Position numbers and translations under genes: made by a program. A model generated the notes under the pieces. The model searched no databases and was not told the DNA's origin. It saw only the letters and a list, made by a program, of their open reading frames with translations. This document shows positions 1 through 8,330 of a stretch of DNA of 17,472 bases, in pieces. The stretch comes from an uncultured Litorilinea sp. (lineage in GTDB: Bacteria; Chloroflexota; Anaerolineae; Caldilineales; Caldilineaceae): NCBI GenBank assembly GCA_937922105.1, contig CAKZVN010000336.1:1-17472 (forward strand). Direction: 5' to 3'. The first letter of the stretch is position 1; each line of letters opens with the position of its first letter.

Positions 1-1
1 C

Positions 2-1936
2 TTCCTGCTGGTCTGGCTGCCGGGCATATCTTGGGCGCGGCTGTTGCGCGTGCGCCATCCCGACCGGCTGGTTGTTTTTGCGCTGGAGTTGGGGCTGGGG
101 TTGGCCTGGTGGCCCATTTTGCTGCTGTGGACCACGCAGGCGGGGCTGCACTGGTCGCCCCCGGTCGCGCAGGGGGTGGCGATTACAACGCTCATGGGGG
201 GGGTGCTCGCGCTGCTGTGGTCGCCGATCCCGTTCGCGCTGCGCATCCGCGTCCTGCGCCGCCAGGGAGAGTGGCTCGCGCTGCTGGGGGTCGTCATGGC
301 GCTCACGGTGCAGACGCGGTTGGCGCACATCCGCGACCTGGCGCTGCCGGTGTGGGTGGACCCGGTGCATCACGTGGCGATTGTGCGGCTAATGGTGGAG
401 CAGGGCGCGGTGCCCGCGAGCTATGCCCCGTTTATCCCCGGCGGCGTCTTCACCTATCACTGGGGGCTGCACGCGCTGGTGACGTGGACTGCGTGGCTGC
501 TGGGTGTGCACGACGCCTTCGACCTTGCGGATACACTGCTCCACTTTGGGCAGTTGCTTAACGTCTTGAGCGTGCCAATGGCGTATGCCGCGGGCCGCGT
601 GCTCTTTGCGAGCCGGCGCGCCGGGCTGTTGAGCGCGGTGGCGGTCGGGCTGGTCTCTTGGTTTCCCGCTTATTACCTTTCGTGGGGGCGCTATACCCAC
701 TTGACGGGCGTATTGCTATTGTCGCCGCTGTTGATCACGCTGTGGCGGCTGCACCGCAGGATGCGCGGCGGCACAGTGGCGGCAGCGGTGGGCTATGCCG
801 CGGGCTTGGCCCTCATCCATGTGCGTGTAGCCTTTTTCGGCGCGCTTCTGGTCGCGCTGCTTGCCGCGGTGTTGCTGTGGCGCCGTCGCGTGCGCAGCCT
901 AGCGGTTTGGGGCGCGGTGGGAGTGCTTGCGTTGGGGGTGACCTTGCCCTGGTGGCTGTGGCTGGCGGAGTCGGCCTGGGCGCGCAGTATGGTCGCGGTG
1001 CAAGCGACGGCGGGCGACGTGTGGGCCGGGTACAATGTGCCGAATTGGGGCTTGGTCTGGGCGCCGCGCAATGCGTTGCTCATGGCTGCTGGGGCCTTTG
1101 GGTTGGGCGCATGGCTGCGCTGGGCACACGCCGACCCGCTGCTGCGTGGGATCGGGATGGCTTGGCCTGCGTTGGCGCTGGGCTTGGCGGTCTGGGCGTC
1201 GGGCCGGGCGCGGCTGCGCGACCTGAGCGCACGCATGGGACGGGCCTGGCTGTTGTTGGCGCTCTGGGTGGCGATAACCGCGCTCATCCTTCAGGCCCAC
1301 CGCCTGGGCTTGCCGCATGTGCGTTTTGTGCATGTCAATGCCGGGATCATGACACTTTTTGTGGCGCTGGGTCCGGCAGTGGGCGGTACGCTGGCGTGGG
1401 CGCTGGGGCTGTTGGCCCCCATACGCGCGGCGCGTGCGGTCACTGGCATTGCTGTCGTGGCGCTGGCGCTGTGGGGCGCAGGCGGCATGCAATCCATCGT
1501 CAATCGCACGACTGTGCTGGCGACTCCTGCGGACCGCGCCGCGCTGCGCTGGATTCGCGAACACACGCCTGCCGATGCCGTCTTTGCGGTCAACACATGG
1601 CGTTGGCTCGCCAATACTTATGCAGGCAGCGACGGCGGCTATTGGATTCCCGTCCTCACCGACCGGGCCTCGATAGTCCCCATGACCCAGTACGCCAGCG
1701 CGCTGCCGCGCGACCAGGTGGTCACGATCCATGCGCGGCTGGCGCGGCTGGCTGCGGCAACTAGTCTGGACGACCCGGCCCTGCGCGCCGAGTTGGCTGC
1801 GCTGGGCGTGACGCATCTGTACATCGGCCCGCGCGCGGGCGCGCTGCGTGTCGAGCAGATTGACGGGCGACCGTTCGTCACGCTACTCTACCGCCGGGAC
1901 GGCGTGTCCATCTACGCGTTGGATCTATCGCGCTGA
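2..1936 (+). CDS. Polytopic membrane protein, GT-C glycosyltransferase-like (5' partial)
   Basis: The reading frame is open to the left edge, so the start lies upstream; about 644 residues are visible. It is a hydrophobic protein with many predicted membrane spans (roughly a dozen stretches rich in Leu, Ala, Val and Trp) and a soluble C-terminal part from about base 1530. It is a paralogue of the protein at 6414-8330. Both share an N-terminal L-x-P-G segment, a W-x-D-x-x-H-H loop (bases about 352-373 here), a W-I-R-E-x-T-P segment, a G-G-Y-W-I-P motif (1636-1653) and T-H-L-Y-I-G-P near the end. An acidic residue in the first outer loop followed by many membrane helices is the layout of GT-C enzymes, which use lipid-linked sugars, but no specific family is recognised. 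Comparison with the paralogue suggests that only about 8-15 residues are missing. It probably forms an operon with the next gene, 17 bp downstream. Confidence 0.75.
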   Translation, partial: FLLVWLPGISWARLLRVRHPDRLVVFALELGLGLAWWPILLLWTTQAGLHWSPPVAQGVAITTLMGGVLALLWSPIPFALRIRVLRRQGEWLALLGVVMALTVQTRLAHIRDLALPVWVDPVHHVAIVRLMVEQGAVPASYAPFIPGGVFTYHWGLHALVTWTAWLLGVHDAFDLADTLLHFGQLLNVLSVPMAYAAGRVLFASRRAGLLSAVAVGLVSWFPAYYLSWGRYTHLTGVLLLSPLLITLWRLHRRMRGGTVAAAVGYAAGLALIHVRVAFFGALLVALLAAVLLWRRRVRSLAVWGAVGVLALGVTLPWWLWLAESAWARSMVAVQATAGDVWAGYNVPNWGLVWAPRNALLMAAGAFGLGAWLRWAHADPLLRGIGMAWPALALGLAVWASGRARLRDLSARMGRAWLLLALWVAITALILQAHRLGLPHVRFVHVNAGIMTLFVALGPAVGGTLAWALGLLAPIRAARAVTGIAVVALALWGAGGMQSIVNRTTVLATPADRAALRWIREHTPADAVFAVNTWRWLANTYAGSDGGYWIPVLTDRASIVPMTQYASALPRDQVVTIHARLARLAAATSLDDPALRAELAALGVTHLYIGPRAGALRVEQIDGRPFVTLLYRRDGVSIYALDLSR

Positions 1937-1953
1937 GCGCGACGAGCGGAACT

Positions 1954-3660
1954 ATGTCTACCCTCATGAAGCGTGTGTTGTACTTCGACCGGCGGGCGTT
2001 CTTGCGCCTTGTGCGAACTTGGTTACCTGACCTGCTCTATGGGGTGACCTTTCTGCTCATGGGTTGGAAGTACACGCGCGGGTTGGACGCAGCCTTTGAC
2101 CTGGGCCTCTACGATGAGACCAATTACCTACACCGAGGGCTGCAATTCGCCCAGCATGGAACGCTGCCGCCACCGGATTGGGGACCGCTCTATTCTTTTT
2201 GGTATGCGTTGCTGTCTGTCGTCCAGCCGGACCCGGTGGCGCTCTACTATCTGAATCATCGGGTGCTGGTCACGCTGCTGGCGGTGGGGGTCTATGGTGC
2301 GCTGCGCGCGGTGCGTACACCGCACTGGGCCGCGGCGGTGGTGGCGTTTTGGGCGCTGATCGCAAACTTCAACGTGTTCACTTGGCCGCGTGTTACGCTC
2401 TTTGCGTTGCTGATCATCTTGGGCACGCTGATGATCGCCGCGACCTTGCGCTCACCTGCGTTGCAATGGACGGTCGCGGCTTTCGGCGCGTTACTGGCTG
2501 CCTATGCGCGCCCGGAGTACTTTACGGTTACGCTATGGTGTTTGGTGCTCTTGGGGGTGTGGGCGGCGATCCGTGCGCGGCAAGGGCGCCTGGGCGCAGC
2601 GATGTCTCGTCGCGCGTGGACAGCGATGGGCGCGCTGATCGCGCTCGGGCTGCTCCTGGTTGCACTGCTGGGTGTGCCTGTGGGCGGCGGCGAGCGCAGT
2701 ATGGCGGCTTTCCGCCAACACTTCTCGGTCAACTGGGTGCACTGGACCAACGCGAATCTGGAGCCGTGGACCGACCACGGCGTGATCATTGCCGAGGCCT
2801 TCGGACCGGTGGATTCGATTGCCGCTGCAGCCGCGGCCAATCCGGCGCTCTTCACACGCCATATACGCGAGAATGTTGCCGGGGCCTTCAAGATTGCGGC
2901 GCAATTGGTGCGCTATGAGACGTCGTTGCTGCGTCCGTTTTGGCCCGACGCGCCGTGGCGGGTGCAGGACGAGGCTGCGGTGGTGCTGGGTCTTTTGGTG
3001 GGGGGGCTATGGGTGTGGATGCTGCGCGCAGCCCGGGCGCGCCGCGGCATGTCTGCTCCGGCTGGCACGCGCTCGGCTCTCCTGTTGTGGGTGGCGGCGG
3101 GTTATATCGGCGCAGGGTTGCTCTCTGTGGTGTTAATCTACCCACGATCCCATTACTTGATCACGGTGCTGGTCTTGCTGGTGATTGTGGTGGCAGCCCT
3201 GCTCAACCGGCTGCGCGCCGGGGCGCCGGGCGCAGCGCTGCGCCTGGCGCCGGTGCTCTGTCTTGCGCTCTTTTTGCTCACGCCGACCTTCGCACAGGCG
3301 CATCGCTACAGCCAACCCAACTTGGCGGTGGTGCGCGCATTGCGGGCATTGGACTTGCCCGGTCCGGTCAACCTGCTGGAGGCGCAGGGCGGCTATCATG
3401 TCTACCTGGGCGATCACTATCACCTGGTGCGACCGGTGACCAAGACGCAGCCCTTCGACCGTTTTCTGGCGGAAAACGGCGTCAACCTGATCGTGTTGTC
3501 CGACCGGCTGCGCGCCGACTCGCGGCTGCGCGACGACCCTGAATGGCAAGCGTTCTTGGCGGATTCTGACGCCCGCGGCTGGCAGCGATTGCCCACCGCG
3601 GACACGCAACGCGAACTCTTGCTCGCGGGCGAGCTATGGGCGGCGCGTGCGCGTGAATAA
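1954..3660 (+). CDS. Polytopic membrane protein, family 39-like (GT-C) glycosyltransferase candidate
   Basis: This 568-residue protein has many hydrophobic segments, a first outer loop with G-L-Y-D-E-T-N-Y (Asp54-Glu55) and D-W-G-P-L-Y (about 75-80), and a soluble C-terminal domain from about residue 460. An Asp-Glu pair in the first large outer loop is where GT-C/ArnT/PMT-like enzymes keep their catalytic acid, so transfer of a sugar from a polyprenyl-phosphate donor outside the membrane is plausible; this is inference. It is not an obvious paralogue of its neighbours at 1-1936 and 6414-8330, although the overall layout is the same. The ATG at 1954 has only a weak purine stretch (GAGCGGA) in front, and ATG 1966 is an alternative start. 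It follows the previous gene by 17 bp with no terminator, so the two are probably co-transcribed. A perfect palindrome at 3711 lies downstream. Confidence 0.75.
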   Translation: MSTLMKRVLYFDRRAFLRLVRTWLPDLLYGVTFLLMGWKYTRGLDAAFDLGLYDETNYLHRGLQFAQHGTLPPPDWGPLYSFWYALLSVVQPDPVALYYLNHRVLVTLLAVGVYGALRAVRTPHWAAAVVAFWALIANFNVFTWPRVTLFALLIILGTLMIAATLRSPALQWTVAAFGALLAAYARPEYFTVTLWCLVLLGVWAAIRARQGRLGAAMSRRAWTAMGALIALGLLLVALLGVPVGGGERSMAAFRQHFSVNWVHWTNANLEPWTDHGVIIAEAFGPVDSIAAAAAANPALFTRHIRENVAGAFKIAAQLVRYETSLLRPFWPDAPWRVQDEAAVVLGLLVGGLWVWMLRAARARRGMSAPAGTRSALLLWVAAGYIGAGLLSVVLIYPRSHYLITVLVLLVIVVAALLNRLRAGAPGAALRLAPVLCLALFLLTPTFAQAHRYSQPNLAVVRALRALDLPGPVNLLEAQGGYHVYLGDHYHLVRPVTKTQPFDRFLAENGVNLIVLSDRLRADSRLRDDPEWQAFLADSDARGWQRLPTADTQRELLLAGELWAARARE

Positions 3661-3710
3661 GCGTGACTGCGCGGGGACTCCGCCGTATCTCCAGAGGAGC
3701 GCGCGGTGAA

Positions 3711-3730
3711 AATACCCCGATCGGGGTATT
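3711..3730. repeat. 20-bp perfect palindrome downstream of the GT-C operon
   Basis: The sequence AATACCCCGATCGGGGTATT reads identically on both strands. As RNA it would fold into an 8-bp stem with a GATC loop. It sits 51 bp after the stop of the membrane protein and 143 bp before the next start. No T-run follows on the plus strand, so it could be a factor-independent terminator without a U tract, or a dimeric-protein operator. The sequence alone does not decide between these. Confidence 0.6.
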
Positions 3731-3835
3731 GCGGATGGGCGTCCGGGCGCGTATGCTGAGAAGCAGCGCAAGACGGGACCTGCCCGCGGGCCGGTGCTCG
3801 GTGCCATTGTTTGCGGTATTGTGTGATTGCACCTG

Positions 3836-3861
3836 TCGGACACAAACAAGTCAGACACAAA
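3836..3861 (+). repeat. Two 11-bp direct repeats with 15-bp period in the leader of the secreted protein gene
   Basis: TCGGACACAAA (3836-3846) and TCAGACACAAA (3851-3861) match at 10 of 11 positions. The second copy runs straight into the ribosome-binding site AGGAG (3861-3865) of the gene starting at 3873. TTGTGT (3819-3824) and ACACAA (3840-3845) also form an inverted repeat around the first copy. No clear -10/-35 pair was found in this 212-bp gap. A role as an operator or in mRNA stability is only a guess. Confidence 0.4.
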
Positions 3862-3872
3862 GGAGAACTCAC

Positions 3873-5378
3873 GTGTTTAAGTCAGTCGGTAAGCAAGTGC
3901 GGCGCAAGCTCGCCTATGTGCTGGTGGTGGGGTTGATTGCAGCGCTGACGGTCGGCGGCAGCGTATTGGCTGACACGCCCGATGCCATCGAGCAGTTGCC
4001 GGGCGCGGGGTGGTGGACCGGTGTGCAGCTGCAAAATGTCGGCACCGGGACCGCCACGGTCAACATCGAAAGCTATCGGACCGGGACCAACGACCCCGCC
4101 ATTGTCAAGAGCGACAACATTCCCCAGAACGCAGCCAAGACCTTCCTGCCCAACGACCTGACCTTGCCTGCGGGCTTCCAGGGGTCGGCGGTGGTGTCGT
4201 CGGATCAACCGCTCAACGCCATCGTGAATATTACCAACCGCGAGGCGGCGGGCTACGGTACACCGGGCGGTATGGCGGCGGCCCAGTATCAGGGCGTCAA
4301 TAGCCCGGCGACCGAGTTGCGCTTCCCGCTGGTCAAGCGCAACCGCTTCGGCAAGACCACCACCTTCTACATCCAGAACGCCGGTTCGCAGCCTGCCACT
4401 GCCAATGCGGTCTTCCGCATCGGCAACGATGTCTACAACTTCACCACCCCCACCATCCAGCCGGGCCGTATGGTGATCTTGACGCCGGCGGCTGCGGGCG
4501 TGCCCAACAATGCCCTGGGGTCCTTGACCGTGACGTCGTCGCAGCCGTTGGCGGGTGTAGTCTCCGAGCACGGCAGCGAGAACCCGGCGTTGGAGTTGCA
4601 GTCCACGCGTGGCTTCACCCCGGCGGACTATGATACCCGGGCCTATGCGCCGATCATCAAGAACGTCTCCTTTGGGCGCTTCACCGGTTTGCAGGTCCAG
4701 AACGTGAGCAACAACCCCGTCAACATCACCGTGACCTATCGGGGGGTGGGGCAAGCGTGCGTGGGGCAGACCCACACCAACTCTGCCAACAACGTGCAGC
4801 CGGGCGCTTCGGCGACCTTTGTGCATCTGCCTGGCGCACCAGGGAACACCATGCCGGTGAACTGCGTTGCGTCGGCGACTATCGACGCAACCGGGAACAT
4901 CGTGGCGATCGTCAATGAGGCCTTCACCTCCGACTTCCTGTCGGGCGGCGGCAACGGCGGGCGCAACGAGTCTACTGTTTACTCGGCCTTCCCGGCGAAG
5001 TCTGCCACCAATAACCTGAATGCGCCGCTCCATAAGGAGAACGCCAACGGCAAGGGCACCGGTCTCCAGGTCCAGAATGTGGGCAACAATCCGGCGCAGA
5101 TCACGGCGACTTTTGTGGGTGCGTTGGGGACCTTCACCACGCTCCCGCAGACGGTCCCGCCTGGTGCGGCTTTCAACTTCATCGCCATGCACCAGAAGCC
5201 GCAACTCTTCTCCGGCACGCCGATCCCGTCCAACGTCAGCGGCGCGAACGGGAACTTTGCCGTGACCGTGACCTCCAACCAGCCCATCGTGGCGATCGCC
5301 AATGAGTCTGTCTTCCCGTTTGACGGCAGCGGCCCGGTCAAGCAGGACAAGAACAACTACGAGGCGTTCAACCGCTAA
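3873..5378 (+). CDS. Secreted protein with four beta-rich repeats
   Basis: The frame is open further upstream, but the start is placed at GTG 3873 because AGGAG (3861-3865) lies 7 bases before it and a signal peptide begins there: basic K-x-x-R-R-K (7-12), a hydrophobic core (about 13-28), and a likely cut after Ala33 (S-V-L-A | D-T-P). The resulting protein has 501 residues. The mature part contains four related units beginning at about residues 48, 161, 270 and 396. Each opens with an aromatic or Thr-Gly followed by L-Q-V-Q-N-V/A-G and ends with a strand like V-T-S-x-Q-P-L/I-x-A-I-V-N-E. The pattern suggests Ig-like or other beta-sandwich modules. Similar repeat proteins are known from Chloroflexota as uncharacterised surface or secreted proteins. 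No catalytic motif or membrane anchor is seen, and there are only two cysteines in the mature part (296 and 331). A strong terminator follows. Confidence 0.8.
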   Translation: MFKSVGKQVRRKLAYVLVVGLIAALTVGGSVLADTPDAIEQLPGAGWWTGVQLQNVGTGTATVNIESYRTGTNDPAIVKSDNIPQNAAKTFLPNDLTLPAGFQGSAVVSSDQPLNAIVNITNREAAGYGTPGGMAAAQYQGVNSPATELRFPLVKRNRFGKTTTFYIQNAGSQPATANAVFRIGNDVYNFTTPTIQPGRMVILTPAAAGVPNNALGSLTVTSSQPLAGVVSEHGSENPALELQSTRGFTPADYDTRAYAPIIKNVSFGRFTGLQVQNVSNNPVNITVTYRGVGQACVGQTHTNSANNVQPGASATFVHLPGAPGNTMPVNCVASATIDATGNIVAIVNEAFTSDFLSGGGNGGRNESTVYSAFPAKSATNNLNAPLHKENANGKGTGLQVQNVGNNPAQITATFVGALGTFTTLPQTVPPGAAFNFIAMHQKPQLFSGTPIPSNVSGANGNFAVTVTSNQPIVAIANESVFPFDGSGPVKQDKNNYEAFNR

Positions 5379-5410
5379 GCCCCGCCTGGTGGCGCTACCT
5401 GTTGTAGATG

Positions 5411-5453
5411 ACGGGGCCCTCTTGGGAGACCAGGGGGGCCTCGTGCTTTGTTC
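5411..5453 (+). terminator. Intrinsic terminator after the secreted repeat protein
   Basis: Bases 5411-5425 pair with 5430-5444 in a 15-bp stem (a few G-U pairs) closed by a GAGA tetraloop, followed by GCTTTGTTC. It begins 33 bp after the stop codon. Its tail overlaps the -35 box of the next promoter. Confidence 0.75.
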
Positions 5454-5476
5454 AAGCGCGGTGGGTTTGTTACAAT
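5448..5476 (+). promoter_or_regulatory. Sigma-70 type promoter for the lipoprotein gene
   Basis: A -35 box TTGTTC (5448-5453) and a -10 box TACAAT (5471-5476) are separated by exactly 17 bp. Transcription would start near 5483, giving a leader of about 88 nt before GTG 5571. The -35 box lies in the T-rich tail of the preceding terminator. Confidence 0.65.
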
Positions 5477-5570
5477 AGGCCCACCTGTACCCGCCGGGGC
5501 AGTGCATGGAGCGGTCCAAGATGCGGGCCGCCGGCTCCGTTGCCCCCATGACCCAGGAACGAGGCAACCG

Positions 5571-6272
5571 GTGAGCACAAACCGTTCTATGTCCCTTCAG
5601 CGTGTCTTGATCGTTCTCTGTGCGGCGGTGTTGGTCACCCTGGTCGTCACCGGCTGCGGCAGGAATAACCCGCCGACTGCCACACCCGTGCCGCCCACCG
5701 CAACACCGATCCCGCCCACGGCAACCAGTGTCCCCACCGCGACGCCGGTCCCGCCGACCGCTACCCCCATTCCGCCCCAGGAGGCGCCCGCGGAGGACTA
5801 TCCTGCGCCCGCCGAGGAAGCCGCCACCCCCACACCGGTAGCTGAGCCGACCGACTACCCCGCCCCGGAGGAGGAGACCACGCGTGCTGCCGACGAGGAG
5901 GGCAGCTATCCGGCTCCCGAACCGGAAGACCCGGGAACCAGCCGTATCCCGATCGTGCCCTTTGTTTTGGAGCGCCCCCTTACGCCCGGCGCAACGGTCG
6001 TGCGCGGCAGCGGACCCGCCGGCGCGCCCATTATCATTGCCGATATTTTCCTCATGGGCGAGATTTTGGCTGAGACGGTGATCGGCCCCGACGGGCGCTT
6101 CGAGGTGACCGTGCCTCCCTTGACTGCCGGGCACTGGATCGGCATCGCATTGCAACGACTTGAAGGCACGGAGTTCACTTACGAGGATTTCTTCGCGCGC
6201 GGCTTCCGCGGGGAGGGCGCCGAGCAAGTGCCCAACGTGGGCTTCTTCTATGATTCGGAGTTTGTGCGCTGA
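5571..6272 (+). CDS. Lipoprotein with Pro/Thr-rich linker and a C-terminal beta domain
   Basis: The start is placed at GTG 5571, with GGAACGAGG (5556-5564) before it; earlier in-frame starts would fall inside or next to the promoter. ATG 5589 is an alternative. The 233-residue product has a signal peptide ending in lipobox V-T-G-C (Cys29), so it is probably lipid-anchored on the outer side of the membrane. Residues about 31-70 are Thr-Ala-Thr-Pro-x-Pro-Pro repeats, followed by an acidic Glu/Pro stretch with E-D-Y-P-A-P-like units (about 75-117). Such extended linkers are common in Chloroflexota surface proteins. The C-terminal domain (about 124-233) looks like a small beta-sandwich: G-S-G-P-A-G-A-P-I followed by G-P-D-G-R-F-E-V-T-V resembles bacterial Ig-like or carboxypeptidase-regulatory-like folds. 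No enzyme motif is visible. It is flanked by its own promoter and a strong hairpin terminator. Confidence 0.8.
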   Translation: MSTNRSMSLQRVLIVLCAAVLVTLVVTGCGRNNPPTATPVPPTATPIPPTATSVPTATPVPPTATPIPPQEAPAEDYPAPAEEAATPTPVAEPTDYPAPEEETTRAADEEGSYPAPEPEDPGTSRIPIVPFVLERPLTPGATVVRGSGPAGAPIIIADIFLMGEILAETVIGPDGRFEVTVPPLTAGHWIGIALQRLEGTEFTYEDFFARGFRGEGAEQVPNVGFFYDSEFVR

Positions 6273-6362
6273 CGGGCGGCACTGTCTTTCCTGTTTCGTG
6301 CGGACAACCGATTGTCTGCCTGGGCGCGTCAGATGGCGTACCCGGCGGCTATGCAACCCCAA

Positions 6363-6394
6363 ACGAGCGGACGCGCATCGGCGCGTCCGTTTGT
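6363..6394 (+). terminator. Strong hairpin terminator after the lipoprotein gene
   Basis: Bases 6363-6376 pair with 6381-6394 around an ATCG loop (14 pairs, including two G-U). The core CGGACGCGC/GCGCGTCCG is perfect, and the descending arm ends in TTTGT. The ascending arm is preceded by AA, so the structure could also work on the other strand. Confidence 0.7.
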
Positions 6395-6413
6395 CCATAG
6401 ATGAGCCTGTTCT

Positions 6414-8330
6414 GTGATCGCTGCGGCGCTGGTGCTGTTGGTTGCCCTGTTAATTCCCGGTTGGTTTCTGCTGGCGCTGACCGGTCTCGGACGGGCGCGG
6501 CCCGCGCTTTCCCTCTGGTTGATCGCGCTCGGTGCCGGGGTCGCGTTCTACCCTGTGCTCTTTTATGGCGTGCGCGCGCTCTTGCCCATGCTCACGCTGG
6601 GGCCGTATAAGAGCGCGGCGCTGCTGGTGGGCATGGCGCTTGTCGCAGGGTGGTTGTTGCGCGCGCGGTGGCGTAGCCTCGTGCGTCTGGAGCTGTTAGA
6701 GTGGGGCGCGGTTGCCGTCTTCGGGTTTACGCTCGGCACGCGTTTTTACTTCGTGCGTGAACGCCCTGTCCCGGCTTGGAGCGATTCGCTCCACCACACG
6801 CTGCTGACCGAATTGACCGCGGTGCAGGGCCGCTTGCCTGCTACGCTGGACCCCTATCTCCCCATCCCGTTGGACCAATATCATCTGGGCCTCTATGCCT
6901 TGACCGCACTGGTGCAGTGGTTGGCGCAGGTTCCCGCGCACACAGCCTTGCTTGTCACTGCGCAGCTGCTGAACGGCCTGGCTGCGGTGGGCGTCTACTT
7001 GGTGCTGGATCGCAAGGTTGGACGGGTGGGCGCGCTGGTCGCCGCGGTGGTCATCGGTCTGCTCTCCCAACAACCCGCGCTCTATGCCAATTGGGGGCGT
7101 TTCACCCAATTGGCGGGACAGGTGTTGTTGCCCATCGGCTGGCTGTTGGTCTGGGAGAGTGTGGAAGCGTGGACGCGCAGCCCCGCGCAGACCCCATCCC
7201 CGTCACGACGAGAGTTGTTCGGGCAGACGGCGCTGGCAGCGCTGGTTTCGGCGGGCGTGTTTCTGTTGCATTTTCGCGTGGCAGCTTTTTACCTACCCCT
7301 GTTGCTCTTGACCGTGACATGGCTGCTCTGGCGTGTGCGCCATGATCGGGCTGCGCTGGGCCGTGGTGTCGCCGCGGTCCTGTGGTTGGGGGCGGTTGCC
7401 TTGCTCTTGGTGTTGCCCGTGCTGGTGGACGCGCTACGCCATTACATTGCCGACCGGCTGGCTGCGGGCCAAGCCGCGCCAAGCGCGGGGCCGGTCTCGG
7501 CTTTCTACGAGTTCCCGCTGGGGAGTTTTCCCTATCTCATCGGCCTTCCCTGGTGGGGGATAGGGGTGGTGATGGCGGCTGCGCTAGTGGGGGGGATGCG
7601 CCGCAATGTCGTTGCGTTGCAAGTGGTCCTCTGGGTTCCTTTGCTCCTGGCGCTGGGCTACGCCTATCTCTTGCGCGTGCCCATGCTCAACGTGACCAAC
7701 TTGGGTGCGGTGTTGATCCTGCTCTATCTGCCGATTGGTCTGCTCGTGGGCTGCGCGGTGGAGGAGGTGCTGCGCCTGCTGCGTGCAGGGGCGGCGGCGC
7801 GGTGGGCGGTGGTGGCGGGTGTGGTGGTGCTGGGTGTTTGGGCAGCGCCGCAACGCACGCAGACGCTGGAGGCCTATCGTTTCTTCGTCACCCCTGCCGA
7901 TGTAGCTGCCATGCAGTGGATTCGCGAACAGACGCCGCCGGACGCCCGCTTCGGCATCAACACCTACTTTTGGCTGCCCAATTCCCCCCACGGCACTGAC
8001 GGCGGCTACTGGATTCCCTACTTCACGGGGCGCGCCACCAGCGCAGGCGTGATGATCAACAACTTGGCGCCGCGCGAGGTGCGCGCCGCCATCGTCGCAC
8101 AATCGCGCGCGGTGGAACGGCTTGCCGGGGATGCCGGCGCGGGCATTCCCCCGGACGCAAGCGCCGTGGCGACGTTGCGCGAGTTGGGCGTGACCCATCT
8201 CTACATCGGCCCGCTGGGCAACTTTGCCGGGCTGGGACTCGACCCCGTTGCTCTGGCTGCGCTGCCCGGCTTGGCAGAGGTCTACGCAGCGGATGGGGTG
8301 CACATCTTTGCCTTAACCGACGAACCTTAG
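6414..8330 (+). CDS. Polytopic membrane protein, GT-C glycosyltransferase-like, paralogue of the first gene
   Basis: This 638-residue protein starts at GTG 6414; no good ribosome-binding site is visible and other starts are possible. It opens directly with a hydrophobic helix, contains about a dozen predicted membrane spans, and has a soluble C-terminal part from about residue 490. Landmarks shared with the protein at 2-1936 are A-W-S-D-S-L-H-H (121-128), a Tyr-His-x-Gly-Leu motif near 156-160, W-I-R-E-Q-T-P-P, G-G-Y-W-I-P-Y and T-H-L-Y-I-G-P. The Asp/His-His loop after the first helices is a candidate active site of GT-C type, but this is inference and no named family is assigned. Its position after two secreted proteins, with its paralogue before them, suggests duplication and a joint role in the envelope. 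A short GC hairpin with a T-run follows the stop. Confidence 0.75.
   Translation: MIAAALVLLVALLIPGWFLLALTGLGRARPALSLWLIALGAGVAFYPVLFYGVRALLPMLTLGPYKSAALLVGMALVAGWLLRARWRSLVRLELLEWGAVAVFGFTLGTRFYFVRERPVPAWSDSLHHTLLTELTAVQGRLPATLDPYLPIPLDQYHLGLYALTALVQWLAQVPAHTALLVTAQLLNGLAAVGVYLVLDRKVGRVGALVAAVVIGLLSQQPALYANWGRFTQLAGQVLLPIGWLLVWESVEAWTRSPAQTPSPSRRELFGQTALAALVSAGVFLLHFRVAAFYLPLLLLTVTWLLWRVRHDRAALGRGVAAVLWLGAVALLLVLPVLVDALRHYIADRLAAGQAAPSAGPVSAFYEFPLGSFPYLIGLPWWGIGVVMAAALVGGMRRNVVALQVVLWVPLLLALGYAYLLRVPMLNVTNLGAVLILLYLPIGLLVGCAVEEVLRLLRAGAAARWAVVAGVVVLGVWAAPQRTQTLEAYRFFVTPADVAAMQWIREQTPPDARFGINTYFWLPNSPHGTDGGYWIPYFTGRATSAGVMINNLAPREVRAAIVAQSRAVERLAGDAGAGIPPDASAVATLRELGVTHLYIGPLGNFAGLGLDPVALAALPGLAEVYAADGVHIFALTDEP

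Noticed and set aside
658..1764. A 368-codon plus-strand frame inside the first membrane protein gene, and similar frames at 2178-2918 and 7382-7999.
   Set aside because: The translations are Gly/Ala/Arg-rich without hydrophobic patterning or motifs, while the overlapping frame aligns with its paralogue; these are shadows.
3663..3872. An extended N-terminus for the secreted protein gene starting at GTG 3663.
   Set aside because: The added residues are Arg/Cys-rich, run through the 20-bp palindrome and would bury the signal peptide; the strong ribosome-binding site supports GTG 3873.
5660..5780. A short repetitive stretch that could be mistaken for a tandem-repeat or CRISPR-like array.
   Set aside because: The repeats are degenerate codons for Thr-Ala-Thr-Pro-Val/Ile-Pro-Pro in the lipoprotein linker, with no spacers of constant length.
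3882..6398. A very long minus-strand open frame (838 codons) antisense to the secreted protein and lipoprotein genes.
   Set aside because: It mirrors two genes with clear signal peptides and ribosome-binding sites, its translation is Arg/Gly/His-rich without any domain pattern, and it runs through terminators and a promoter; it is a high-GC shadow frame.
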